Part shown: positions 55,100 through 63,913 of the stretch, one piece after another | Layout: each line of letters starts with the position of its first letter | Position numbering within the stretch: the stretch's first letter is position 1 | Source: Paenibacillus plantiphilus | GTDB taxonomy: Bacteria; Bacillota; Bacilli; Paenibacillales; Paenibacillaceae | NCBI RefSeq assembly: GCF_927798095.1 | Contig: NZ_CAKMMF010000002.1 | Coordinates: forward strand, 1 to 64,000 | DNA length: 64,000 bases | Reading direction: 5' to 3' | Position numbers and translations under genes: made by a program | Notes under the pieces: generated by a model | Told to the model about the DNA's origin: nothing | The model's input: the letters and a program-made list of their open reading frames with translations, nothing else | Database searches by the model: none

Positions 55100-56148
55100 T
55101 CAAAATTCTCCATATATTCACCGTTTGCTCGATTAAAATCATCCATACGCCCTATATCCAGCCAATATTCTCGTATTGGAAATACACTAGCTTCATAATG
55201 AGATGCTATAATCTGTTCGAATAAGGTAGGCATATCGTAGAACGCCTTTTTAGGTATCATCTCAAGGGTTCTCGGTTCTAACAAGTAGATTCCTGCATTA
55301 ACATAGAACCTCTGAATCGGCTTTTCCTCAATCGCAATTAAAGTATGACCATTTGTTCGAATAACACCGTATGGAACCTGATAGTCAAAATCTCTTACAC
55401 ACATCGTAGCCAAAGCTTTAGTTTCCTTGTGATAGTCAAGTAATTGATGAAAATTCACTTTAGTTAATAAATCTCCATTCATAACAAACAGCGGCTCACT
55501 TAGCCCGAAATCTGCCAGTAAACTCAGAGAACCTGCAGTACCCATTCTCTCTGTTTCATCAATATATTTGATATCAACTCCCCACCTAGATCCATCACCA
55601 AAATAATCTTTAATCATTTCAGCCTTATAATTAACAGTAAAATAAAAACGGTAGAACCCACATTCAATAAAATTTTCAAGTATGATTTCTAAAATCGGTT
55701 TTTTCCCAACTTTAAGCAGCGGCTTGGGACAATTGTCAGTTAACGGGCGTAACCGTGTACCTAATCCACCAGCCATTAATACGACAGGATTAGAGTGGCT
55801 TCTCTTTTCTATATAACTTTCTAGCAGTTCCATACGAACCACTTTTCCATTTTTATCGATTATAGGAACTTGACGAAGGTTGTGCAAACGCATTAAAGAG
55901 AAAATAGTTTGTCGGCTATCTATTGATTTAGCAACAACAGGATTACCATTCATAACTGTAGTAACTAGGGAATACAACGATTCCCCCCTTAGTAGTCCAC
56001 GACGGATATCTCCATCTGTCACTGTTCCGAGCAGCACATGATCTTCACTAACTACTAAAGCAATTTGTTTTGATCCGGTATCGATAATACGCAATGCGTC
56101 CATAATTGTTTTATTGGGTGTTATTAATACTTTATGGAATGTACTCAT
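55096..56148 (-). CDS. ptmE: Sugar-1-phosphate nucleotidyltransferase with CBS pair (PtmE type)
   Basis: A 350-residue two-part enzyme. Residues about 1-125 form a CBS-domain pair (GTVTDGDIRRGLL, LRQVPIIDKNGKVV). Residues 128-350 form a nucleotidyltransferase with AGGLGTRLRPLT, PKPLLKVGKKPILE and FVMNGDLLTKVNF, the metal-binding aspartate. In C. jejuni the protein of this architecture, PtmE, makes GDP-glucosamine to start the GDP-linked legionaminate route, so the same is inferred here. Nucleotide specificity (GTP versus others) is not visible. The ATGA overlaps at both ends mark an operon. Confidence 0.85.
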   Translation of the reverse strand: MSTFHKVLITPNKTIMDALRIIDTGSKQIALVVSEDHVLLGTVTDGDIRRGLLRGESLYSLVTTVMNGNPVVAKSIDSRQTIFSLMRLHNLRQVPIIDKNGKVVRMELLESYIEKRSHSNPVVLMAGGLGTRLRPLTDNCPKPLLKVGKKPILEIILENFIECGFYRFYFTVNYKAEMIKDYFGDGSRWGVDIKYIDETERMGTAGSLSLLADFGLSEPLFVMNGDLLTKVNFHQLLDYHKETKALATMCVRDFDYQVPYGVIRTNGHTLIAIEEKPIQRFYVNAGIYLLEPRTLEMIPKKAFYDMPTLFEQIIASHYEASVFPIREYWLDIGRMDDFNRANGEYMENFE

Positions 56149-56771
56149 CGGTTTATCTCCTTTGCGGGAACTCCTACAACCAAGCTTCTCGAAGAAACAT
56201 CTGAAATTACAACGGCACCTGCTCCTACAATCGACCCTCTCCTTATTCTTATGCTTTGAATAATAGTTGCGCCAGCTCCTATATGGACTTCTGGTTCTAT
56301 TAGAACATTTCCGCAGAGTATTGCGCCTGGAGATATATGAACGTGCTCACCTAATTTGCAATCATGATCTACTACAGAACGTGTATTAATTATTGTGTTT
56401 GAGCCTAACGTCACCCCAGGTTGAATGATCACTCCAGCCATAATCTGCACACCTTCACTAAGTTTAGTACTTGCTGAAACAGTGGCACTATAGTGAATAA
56501 GAGTCTCAAATCGATATCCTTGCTGCTTAAACGAATCGAACACTGCTTTTCTTGTAGAAATCTTACCAACAGAGCCGATTCCGTTGACCAATAATACAGA
56601 ATCCGGGGGAAATTGTGATACCAATTGGTCGTCATTTCCTATATATGGGACACCTATGTTAACTGCTTCTGGTGCTACCACTCCCAAAATTGTGTTATTT
56701 GTTTGACGAATAATGTCCAACAATACCTTAGCATGACCTCCAGCACCTAATAATACAAGTGGAAGACCCAT
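56145..56771 (-). CDS. NeuD/PglD-type sugar O- or N-acyltransferase (probable LegH role)
   Basis: A 208-residue acetyltransferase. The N-terminal Rossmann-like PglD_N domain (about 1-80; LVLLGAGGHAKVLLDII) is followed by a left-handed beta helix built of hexapeptide repeats (about 90-200; GVIIQPGVTLGSNTIINTRS, HISPGAILCGNVLIEP), with the catalytic histidine in VVDHDC. It matches PglD, which N-acetylates UDP-4-amino sugars, so here it could add the second acetyl group (LegH step). Sialate O-acetylation, as in NeuD, is the alternative. Confidence 0.85.
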   Translation of the reverse strand: MGLPLVLLGAGGHAKVLLDIIRQTNNTILGVVAPEAVNIGVPYIGNDDQLVSQFPPDSVLLVNGIGSVGKISTRKAVFDSFKQQGYRFETLIHYSATVSASTKLSEGVQIMAGVIIQPGVTLGSNTIINTRSVVDHDCKLGEHVHISPGAILCGNVLIEPEVHIGAGATIIQSIRIRRGSIVGAGAVVISDVSSRSLVVGVPAKEINR

Positions 56772-56799
56772 TCAATCACCCGCAGTTCTCTATCGATTC

Positions 56800-57876
56800 T
56801 CATATTAAATCGTTAGTCTTATAGCTCCTAGTGGAACTACTTCCAAGAACATTCCAATAGTTCATAGGCGATATTCCCGTACCAGGTCTTTTCACACAAA
56901 TGTTACTTTCATCGAAGCACTCACCAATTTTTATATCTCTTGCGGCGATTATGCTTTTTCTCGCAACACCTAAGTTTTTCAACTCAGATATAGTAGGCTT
57001 CTTAAATGAGCTACCCATAGCTCTTTCAACTAGCCTTATTGATTTAATCATTTCGGCCAGTTCATCAGGTTCTAAAGATGATTGGTGATCTGGACCGGGT
57101 AAATTACGATCCAAAGTGAAATGCTTCTCTATGACCCTTGCTCCCCGCGCAACAGCTGCGATTGGCACAGTAATACCGGCCGTATGATCTGAATACCCAA
57201 CAGGCAAACCGAAAAACTCTTTCATTGTATCCATAACCAGCAAATTAACTTCATCTATCGGGCATGGATACTCAGTCGTACAGTGCAAGAGTATCACTCT
57301 CTCTTTCAGCAACTGCTTTCCTTCCTCTAAAAGAAAGGCGTCTTTTAAATTTGCTGAAGTAGGTGTGTCATTTGGATAAATATATCCAAATGCAATTACC
57401 GATAACGCTCTCTCAATTTCCTCAAAAGTACTCATTCCAGTAGAAAGTATGATTTGAACTTGACTTCGAGCAGTTTCTAACAATAGAGGCCCATTCGTTA
57501 TCTCACCTGATGAGATTTTCACTTCTTTTAGATGCAATTCATCAACTAAAAGGTGCAGACTATCAATATCAAACGGTGTAGAAAGAAACTTTATTCCCCG
57601 CTCTGAACAATGTCTAATTAATTGGTGATGTGCGCTATCATCCAACTCAAGTTTTCTTAACATCTCGAGTTGAGAATCACTTACACCAGCTGCTTCTTGA
57701 TAGTCAGCCTTCCTTGCCTCCGGAACGACCAACTTATCTGCCTTAAAGGTTTGGAACTTAATTGCATCTGCTCCAGCATCCGCAGCTTCATCAATAAGGT
57801 TGATTGCCATTTCAACTGACCCGTTGTGATTCACTCCAGCCTCAGCAATAATATAAGTGCTCAATTCCCTGTCCAT
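56800..57876 (-). CDS. legI: Legionaminic/N-acylneuraminate synthase (LegI/NeuB type)
   Basis: Condenses phosphoenolpyruvate with a six-carbon N-acyl sugar to form the nine-carbon nonulosonic acid. About 358 residues: a TIM-barrel NeuB domain (YIIAEAGVNHNG, DAIKFQTFKADKL, ILSTGMSTFEEIERAL, LLHCTTEYP, GYSDHTAG, KHFTLDRNLPGPDHQSSL) and a C-terminal antifreeze-like SAF domain (about 295-350). Starts at 57876 (GAGGAG ten bases upstream), 57882, or a GTG at 57894 that overlaps the previous stop are all possible. Confidence 0.93.
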   Translation of the reverse strand: MDRELSTYIIAEAGVNHNGSVEMAINLIDEAADAGADAIKFQTFKADKLVVPEARKADYQEAAGVSDSQLEMLRKLELDDSAHHQLIRHCSERGIKFLSTPFDIDSLHLLVDELHLKEVKISSGEITNGPLLLETARSQVQIILSTGMSTFEEIERALSVIAFGYIYPNDTPTSANLKDAFLLEEGKQLLKERVILLHCTTEYPCPIDEVNLLVMDTMKEFFGLPVGYSDHTAGITVPIAAVARGARVIEKHFTLDRNLPGPDHQSSLEPDELAEMIKSIRLVERAMGSSFKKPTISELKNLGVARKSIIAARDIKIGECFDESNICVKRPGTGISPMNYWNVLGSSSTRSYKTNDLI

Positions 57877-57890
57877 TTTCATGCTGCTCC

Positions 57891-59069
57891 TCACACATAT
57901 TCTTCTTTTTGAAGATCATAAAAATCCTTTTGCACAATCCCTATTAGATCCGTATTCTTCAGCACTTCCTTGATCTTCTTGGAGCTATTTCCTTCACCGA
58001 ATAAATAGACAGCATTTGCAATTTCATCTTGAAATGATTTTGAAAGTGCCAAATGAATGGATTTACTGATATCATTCGCAGTCTCGGAGCAATCGATGAT
58101 CGTAGCCCCCTTTAACCGACCTTTCTGTCTATCACCGATATTCACAGTAGGTTTATAAAAAAAAGGCGCCTCATAAATCCCACTCGAAGAATTTCCAATT
58201 ACAACATCGACGTGGGACAATGCGCTCATATATCTTAACTGACCCATATTTGTGACGGATATAGCTCGCAAAGTATTCTCTTCTACGTATTGATCAATCA
58301 TTTGAGACAGTATTCTTCCTTCAGCATCTGCATTCGGTTTTGTAAATATTATTTTCACTTCAGGAAACTCATTTAAAGCCGACAACAACTCTGACATTAC
58401 TTTCTCATTCCCGTCTCTATGTAAAGTAACAGGATGATAAGTGACTAAAAAGTTAAGCTTTCCAAGTCGGAAACCCACTGATTTCTCAAATTCATCTCTG
58501 GATAAACGAGACGTTTGCATTAGCTGATCTATGCCCATTGCTCCCACTTGAAACACACGTTGCGGAGGTTCGCCCAGCTGAATGACCCTCCTCCGATAAT
58601 CATCGGCTGCGACAAAGTGAAGCTGTGACATTTTTGTAACAGCATGCCTGATTGATTCATCAATAGCACCCTCGGTTTTTTCGCCCCCATGTATATGAGC
58701 AACTGGAACCTTTAATACAAGCGCGGCCTGCGCGGCAGCCAGCATTTCATAACGATCACCTAGCAAAACGATGATATCAGGAGTGAGTCTGTCGAATGCC
58801 TCAGCAAAACTGATAACTCCTAGACCAATCGATTTAGCTATACCGATAGGTGTGTCACTCGATACAATCATCTCGATCTTACTGTTAATAATAAAACCAT
58901 CTCGTTCAATTTCTTTATACGTGAGACCAAACTCTGGTGATAAATGAGAACCTGTCGCTATTAATATTAATTCAAGTTCCTCATCCATATTAATTTCTTT
59001 CATAAGCCAATACAACAGACCATATTCAGCTCTACTCCCAGTTATAATACATATTTTACGCCTTTCCAT
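57891..59069 (-). CDS. legG: Hydrolysing NDP-sugar 2-epimerase (LegG/NeuC type)
   Basis: Removes the nucleotide and inverts C2 of the NDP-diacetamido sugar to give the LegI substrate. The 392-residue protein has the GT-B-like epimerase fold with ITGSRAEYGLLYWL, LLGDRYEMLAAAQAAL, HIHGGEKTEGAIDESIRHA, and VIGNSSSGIYEAP. ATG at 59069 follows AAGGGAAG; upstream codons in frame are not needed. It lies directly before legI. Confidence 0.92.
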   Translation of the reverse strand: MERRKICIITGSRAEYGLLYWLMKEINMDEELELILIATGSHLSPEFGLTYKEIERDGFIINSKIEMIVSSDTPIGIAKSIGLGVISFAEAFDRLTPDIIVLLGDRYEMLAAAQAALVLKVPVAHIHGGEKTEGAIDESIRHAVTKMSQLHFVAADDYRRRVIQLGEPPQRVFQVGAMGIDQLMQTSRLSRDEFEKSVGFRLGKLNFLVTYHPVTLHRDGNEKVMSELLSALNEFPEVKIIFTKPNADAEGRILSQMIDQYVEENTLRAISVTNMGQLRYMSALSHVDVVIGNSSSGIYEAPFFYKPTVNIGDRQKGRLKGATIIDCSETANDISKSIHLALSKSFQDEIANAVYLFGEGNSSKKIKEVLKNTDLIGIVQKDFYDLQKEEYV

Positions 59070-59113
59070 GTAAACTTCCCTTCCCTTCGTCAATTCAAAA
59101 CGAATTTATTTCA

Positions 59114-60280
59114 TCAGCCAAGGGTAGGTCCGCTAGGTATATTAATGATTTGCCTCTGTAGAATTAAGGTTGTTTCCAATTCCATTGCTGGGCACTCCTT
59201 GTACATCGACAATAAATGGAGTGGTTTCCATATTGGTCTAAGCATTAATCCTTCATTTGCAGCCGATTCCAATAGATCATCTCTGGATACTGTACCGCCC
59301 AAAAAAAGAACATTAAGCCAATAATTACTGCGTGCCCATTCCTGCTCCGTATACAAATGAACGCCAGAAACGTTTTTAAATGCACTCCGATATTTCTTAG
59401 CCAGTTCTCTTTTTGATTTTATGAAGTTAGGCAACTCTTCCATTTGTGCACAACCTAGTGCAGCATTAATGTTAGGCATTCTATAATTATAACCGATGGA
59501 ATCGTGATCATATTCCCATTTATGAGGTATTTTAGCCGTAGTAGTAAGATGCTTCGCCGCTTTTGCTATCTCAGAATCGTTAGTAATAATGGCTCCCCCA
59601 CCACCAGTGGTAATGATCTTGTTCCCATTAAAACTAATCGCACCCATTTTACCAAACAAACCAGTATGTTTCCCTTTGTAATACGAACCGAGAGATTCAG
59701 CAGCATCTTCAATCAATTCAATCTTGTAATGGTGCACTAATTCAATTAATGATTCAATATCTACTGGTTGTCCAAAGGTATGCATAGGAACAACAGCTTT
59801 TATTCGTCTGTTTGTTCGTCGATTATAACAGCCATCATGTTTCAAGATAGCAATGTCTTTTAAATAATGATCTAGTTTTTGTACATCAAGTCCTAGCGTG
59901 TGATGGTCTACATCAGCGAAATGAGGTATTGCCCCACTATAAGTTACTGCATTGGCAGTAGCAACAAAAGAAAGTGAAGGTACAAGAACTTCATCGCCTG
60001 CTTTTACTCCAGCCAGTAACAAGCATATGTGAAGGGCTGCTGTTCCATTTACAACAGCTACTGCATGTTTAGCCCCAGTGAATTGTTCTAATTTTCGTTC
60101 AAACAAATCGACATATTTGCCAACGGATGATACCCATCCCGTATCGATGCAGTCTTTTATATACTTCCATTCATTTCCTTTAAATGAAGGTTCATGTAAT
60201 GCCACCGTCGCATCTGGCCCCACAGCAATTACGGATCGGATCGTTCTAATAATTTGCTTCTCAAAAGTTCCGATGGTCAT
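59114..60280 (-). CDS. legC: LegC-family PLP aminotransferase
   Basis: A DegT/DnrJ/EryC1 aminotransferase that adds the C4 amino group to the LegB product. The 388-residue protein has the N-terminal HEPSFKGNEWKYIKDC and TGWVSSVGKYVDLFE, the PLP-site lysine in FNGNKIITTGGGG (the first lysine after SFNGN), EDAAESLGSYYKGKHTG, and the C-terminal NIPSGPTLG that closes many LegC proteins. It sits directly downstream of legB. Confidence 0.92.
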   Translation of the reverse strand: MTIGTFEKQIIRTIRSVIAVGPDATVALHEPSFKGNEWKYIKDCIDTGWVSSVGKYVDLFERKLEQFTGAKHAVAVVNGTAALHICLLLAGVKAGDEVLVPSLSFVATANAVTYSGAIPHFADVDHHTLGLDVQKLDHYLKDIAILKHDGCYNRRTNRRIKAVVPMHTFGQPVDIESLIELVHHYKIELIEDAAESLGSYYKGKHTGLFGKMGAISFNGNKIITTGGGGAIITNDSEIAKAAKHLTTTAKIPHKWEYDHDSIGYNYRMPNINAALGCAQMEELPNFIKSKRELAKKYRSAFKNVSGVHLYTEQEWARSNYWLNVLFLGGTVSRDDLLESAANEGLMLRPIWKPLHLLSMYKECPAMELETTLILQRQIINIPSGPTLG

Positions 60281-60307
60281 TTCTTCTCACTCTTTTCATG
60301 AATGCCA

Positions 60308-61315
60308 TTAGATATTATAGATACCCATCTTGTATTTTGCTAAATTCTCGCCATTACTAAACCACTCTACTGTTTTTTCGATTCCTTTATTTAAACCATC
60401 TAAAGTCCCATACTTAGGCTCCCAATTCAACAACCTTTTAGCTTTTTGATTATCCGCCCATAAACGTTCAACTTCACTGCCTTCAGGCCGCAAACGAGCA
60501 GATTCAGTCTCAATTATCAGTTCTTTCCCCATTATCTTTGCAATGAGTTGCGCTGTTTCTCCGATTGATACTTCGTAATTACTACCTATATTAATAATTT
60601 CACCAATCACTTTATCAGATACCAACGCGGCCAAAAAACCTCTTACTGTATCTTCTACATAATTAAAGTCTCGTGTCGGGCTGAGGGAGCCAAGTTTAAT
60701 GGTTTGATTCCCTGCAGCTAATTGAGTTATAACTGTAGGTATTATAGCGCGTGCAGATTGGCGAGGACCATAAGTATTAAATGGTCTTATTATTCCTACT
60801 GGCGTTTCAAATGATCGAAAGAAAGACATCGCAATCTGATCGGCCCCTATCTTTGTTGCCGAGTAAGGCGATTGACCTTGTAGTGGATGTTCTTCCGTTA
60901 TAGGAACAAATTGAGCTGTACCATAAACTTCACTAGTTGAAGTGTGAATGATTTTGCTTAAACCAAGCTCTCTTGCCGCTTGAAGTACATTTAAAGTTCC
61001 TTTTATATTTGTATCCACATAAGTGTCCGGAGAATGATACGAATATGGAATTGCAATCAGAGCTGCTAGATGAAGCACGGTATCACACCCCGACATCGCT
61101 TTTTTAACTCCGAATGGATCCCGAATGTCACCTGTGAAAATCTCAATTTGCTTAACGATCTCCTTATCGCAGTCATCCAACCATCCCCATGAGTTGAATG
61201 AATTGTACATAACAAATGACCGCACATTATATCCGGCTTTCACCAGCGCTTCTGTCAGATGAGAACCAATAAATCCATCGGCACCAGTCACTAATACTTT
61301 ACGGTTATTAGGCAT
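60308..61315 (-). CDS. legB: NAD-dependent NDP-GlcNAc 4,6-dehydratase (LegB)
   Basis: An extended short-chain dehydrogenase of 335 residues with NAD motif TGADGFIGSHL, catalytic Tyr-x3-Lys in YSATKIGAD, and the threonine-serine-glutamate triad of dehydratases in HTSTSEVYG. It converts NDP-GlcNAc to the 4-keto-6-deoxy sugar, the first committed step of legionaminic acid synthesis. The retaining character of LegB, as opposed to the inverting PseB, is suggested by sequence resemblance and by the company of legC and legG. Confidence 0.92.
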   Translation of the reverse strand: MPNNRKVLVTGADGFIGSHLTEALVKAGYNVRSFVMYNSFNSWGWLDDCDKEIVKQIEIFTGDIRDPFGVKKAMSGCDTVLHLAALIAIPYSYHSPDTYVDTNIKGTLNVLQAARELGLSKIIHTSTSEVYGTAQFVPITEEHPLQGQSPYSATKIGADQIAMSFFRSFETPVGIIRPFNTYGPRQSARAIIPTVITQLAAGNQTIKLGSLSPTRDFNYVEDTVRGFLAALVSDKVIGEIINIGSNYEVSIGETAQLIAKIMGKELIIETESARLRPEGSEVERLWADNQKAKRLLNWEPKYGTLDGLNKGIEKTVEWFSNGENLAKYKMGIYNI

Positions 61316-61328
61316 TATGTTCTCCTCA

Positions 61329-63206
61329 TTAAATATTTTTCTTCGACTGATTTACACTTTCAATCACTTGTTCAAACAATTTTATTAGTATTGGGGTTTC
61401 ACTATAAATAGAAGCGACTAGTCTCCCCAAATGAGTAATTACAAACTCCGCTTTCTTCGTTATTTCGCTGCAATCAATTATTGTTGGTAAAAAGCGATAG
61501 TAAATAGAAATATCAACTTGAACGACAAAACCATACACTGGATCAAATATTGCACTACTTGTTATCTCTTCCCATAACCAATTAATTCTAACCAATGATT
61601 TTTCGATCGTTTTTTCTTTCTTTTTATCTAACTTTTTACTCAAACTTTCGAATTCATCTAATATTTTTGTAATTGGGCCTTCTTGAAGTCGTCTCAATTC
61701 ATTCAGACATTCATGCATACGATCGATAATTTCTCGAGTCTTCGTGTCACTGTATGGTAATGCATGATCATTGAAAATTCCCCCGAATTTCTCCGGTGTC
61801 ATTTCCTGACACTTCAACTCATCGAGCATTTTAGAGAGTGGAACATTTCTAGCACCTTTAATAACCGCTCCCATTTGGGAAGTATTAATAAATTCAATTG
61901 TATCATCATAGTACCCTATAACCATCTCGATATTCTCTAGCATGTTTTTCATTGGTTTGGTTGTGGGATTGGTTCCACCCTGAACATTTTGCACTTCTTC
62001 GCTAATATTATTGATGAATCTTGTTAATTCTTTATCACTAAAATGATCGATTCCAGATGAATAAATTGTTTTTCCTGGGTATGATAAATCTTGACCAACA
62101 AAAATCAATTTTTTGCATCCTAAGTAAACAGCTGTCTGAATGACTGTCCCCGTAACAGAGGCTGTTGTAAAAAAAGATGGATCTGATTCCGTTAATCCAA
62201 TAATATAAGAAGTCATTGTTTCTGACGAGATAAACACATGATATAGTTCATTAACTTTTTCTTCAATTATTTTATGTTTAATATACGAAGCATATACAAA
62301 TGGAATCCCCTCGATATCTAAATCACTAAACGCTTCATAGTTTTTCACGCTTCCATCAACAGATACAATTAGGTGTGGACGTATTCCTCGCGAAAGCAAT
62401 GCTTGTGTACTAGTACCTGCCGCGATAATAATGGCATGGTTTTGCAACTCTCTTAAATAATCAATATCTTGATCCAGGGAAGGACCTGATCCCACGATAA
62501 TAGCTGTATGGTCTTTAAAATAACTTTTAACCCCAGTTAATGACCTCCCCTTATAGGTCTTTAGCAAATTCAATATTGCATTCTCGGGCCATTCTCGTTT
62601 AAAAATAATTTGAGTCGCATAATTGGTCCTATCCGTAAGAATTGTCGCCCTGAATAATTCCTGAAACTGCTTTATTTCCTCTTCATATAGCTTTAAATAA
62701 TTAGGCATATACAACAAACAAAAGCTATTTGAAAGCTGTGATGTAAGTGTTGCAATAAATCTCCTAAAAACTAATTCGCCCTTTCCTATTGCCAACATAC
62801 CTATTTTCTTATGCTTTAATATTTTACTATGGTCTCTTGCTTCCATGGCTGTTAGAAATATATCCAGATCTGGTTCAATAACATAAATAGTACGATCTGG
62901 GTATCGTTCAATTAACCGTTCCATGTGATATCCCAAACCAAAACCGAATAATAAAATACTTTGTGATTCTCCTATAACTTCTTCAACCGAGTTAATCCAA
63001 TTTTCCGTTTCATTTCTTGGATCATATTTACTGTACAATAAAAAGGAAGGGTTCTCTTTTCGCTTGATTTCTATATTATAAAGATCCGACTTAGTAGGCA
63101 ACAGTTGATATTGCTCTCGATCTGTTTCTTGATTTTTTATAAAACTATAAATATGAGGGTAATACTCTCGAATTAAATTCAGATTATCTTCCTTTAGTGA
63201 CTTCAT
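61329..63206 (-). CDS. Maf-type motility accessory factor, putative flagellin nonulosonate transferase
   Basis: A 625-residue cytoplasmic protein of the Maf/DUF115 family. Its conserved central domain (about 235-420) shows AIIVGSGPSLD, AIIIAAGTSTQALLSRGI, HLIVSVDGS and VTGTVIQTAVYLGCKKLIFVGQDLSY (quoted in part), a fold related to sialyltransferases. An N-terminal region includes LFGFGLGYHMERLI. Maf proteins transfer pseudaminic or legionaminic acid from the CMP-sugar to serine/threonine residues of flagellin. I chose ATG at 63206, with GGTGG five bases upstream and starting just after the stop of the upstream gene. Its position between flagellin and legB gives a direct link from sugar synthesis to target. 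Confidence 0.9.
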   Translation of the reverse strand: MKSLKEDNLNLIREYYPHIYSFIKNQETDREQYQLLPTKSDLYNIEIKRKENPSFLLYSKYDPRNETENWINSVEEVIGESQSILLFGFGLGYHMERLIERYPDRTIYVIEPDLDIFLTAMEARDHSKILKHKKIGMLAIGKGELVFRRFIATLTSQLSNSFCLLYMPNYLKLYEEEIKQFQELFRATILTDRTNYATQIIFKREWPENAILNLLKTYKGRSLTGVKSYFKDHTAIIVGSGPSLDQDIDYLRELQNHAIIIAAGTSTQALLSRGIRPHLIVSVDGSVKNYEAFSDLDIEGIPFVYASYIKHKIIEEKVNELYHVFISSETMTSYIIGLTESDPSFFTTASVTGTVIQTAVYLGCKKLIFVGQDLSYPGKTIYSSGIDHFSDKELTRFINNISEEVQNVQGGTNPTTKPMKNMLENIEMVIGYYDDTIEFINTSQMGAVIKGARNVPLSKMLDELKCQEMTPEKFGGIFNDHALPYSDTKTREIIDRMHECLNELRRLQEGPITKILDEFESLSKKLDKKKEKTIEKSLVRINWLWEEITSSAIFDPVYGFVVQVDISIYYRFLPTIIDCSEITKKAEFVITHLGRLVASIYSETPILIKLFEQVIESVNQSKKNI

Positions 63207-63207
63207 T

Positions 63208-63801
63208 TTACCACCCGTGTTCTGCAAATTGTTCATCAAGGACCTTAAAGACATCTATTAGCTCGTATTTAATAATATCGCCAGCTATAACATACTGTTG
63301 CCCTTGAAGTGCTCCGTCCAATTCCTGCAATTGATTCTCAAGAATATTTAAAGCTGGCTCCAGTATAACTAAACGCTGATCACTTGAGTTATTTTCAATC
63401 AAGATTGCAATTAAACCAGAAATACATTGATGTATCCATTGATAACCTTGCATAAGGGATTCTATAAGTCCCCATTCCCTTTCAGTTAAATCACCGTAAA
63501 ATAATGAACCAATAGAATCGCATGCTGTTATAATTTTTTTGTTATAGATAATTAACTCATTCAAAGACGCATCAGTCAGTTCTGTATAAGAAACAATATT
63601 TAATGTTATTACTTTAATAGATGAGAAGTTCAAAACAATATATTGATTGTAGTCATCTTGCTCTAGCCCATCTATAACTGCAGATGAAATGACTTTCTTT
63701 TCCCTTTTAAAATTTTCATTTAATTCTTTCCAAAATTCATCAAATTCGGTCAAGCCATCAAAATCACGATTTATTTCATGATCATCAACGTAAAGTTTCA
63801 A
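63208..63801 (-). CDS. Unknown ~197-residue protein between flagellin and Maf
   Basis: I do not recognise this family. The protein is acidic and predicted mostly helical (EFDEFWKELNENFKREK, LVILEPALNILENQLQELDGALQGQQY), with an initial beta-rich KLYVDDHEINRDFDGL and no signal peptide or membrane helix. It overlaps nothing but ends two bases before the Maf start, so it is coupled to Maf. Context suggests a flagellin chaperone or Maf partner (inference). TTG at 63801 with AAGGGTG six bases upstream is preferred over GTG at 63810, which has no room for a ribosome binding site. Confidence 0.7.
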   Translation of the reverse strand: MKLYVDDHEINRDFDGLTEFDEFWKELNENFKREKKVISSAVIDGLEQDDYNQYIVLNFSSIKVITLNIVSYTELTDASLNELIIYNKKIITACDSIGSLFYGDLTEREWGLIESLMQGYQWIHQCISGLIAILIENNSSDQRLVILEPALNILENQLQELDGALQGQQYVIAGDIIKYELIDVFKVLDEQFAEHGW

Positions 63802-63864
63802 ACCTATCACCCTTTTAAAAGTTTATGTATTAATTATCGGTTACTCTCATCTTATTCTGTATAG

Positions 63865-63902
63865 AAAAAAAGTCCCATCCCTTATAGGATGAGACTTTTT
63901 TT
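63865..63902 (-). terminator. Rho-independent terminator after flagellin
   Basis: On the minus strand AAAAAAAGTCTCATCC pairs with GGATGGGACTTTTTTT. It lies 11 bases after the flagellin stop and before the unknown gene. The strongly expressed flagellin mRNA would end here, with some read-through to the glycosylation genes possible. Confidence 0.88.
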
Positions 63903-63913
63903 GATAGGGGATA

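Noticed and set aside
53482-60280. Pseudaminic acid rather than legionaminic acid pathway
   Set aside because: A Pse pathway would need PseG/PseH-type genes. Instead a NeuC-type hydrolysing epimerase (LegG), a CBS-type PtmE and a PglD-type acetyltransferase are present, and the aminotransferase ends in the LegC-like NIPSGPTLG.
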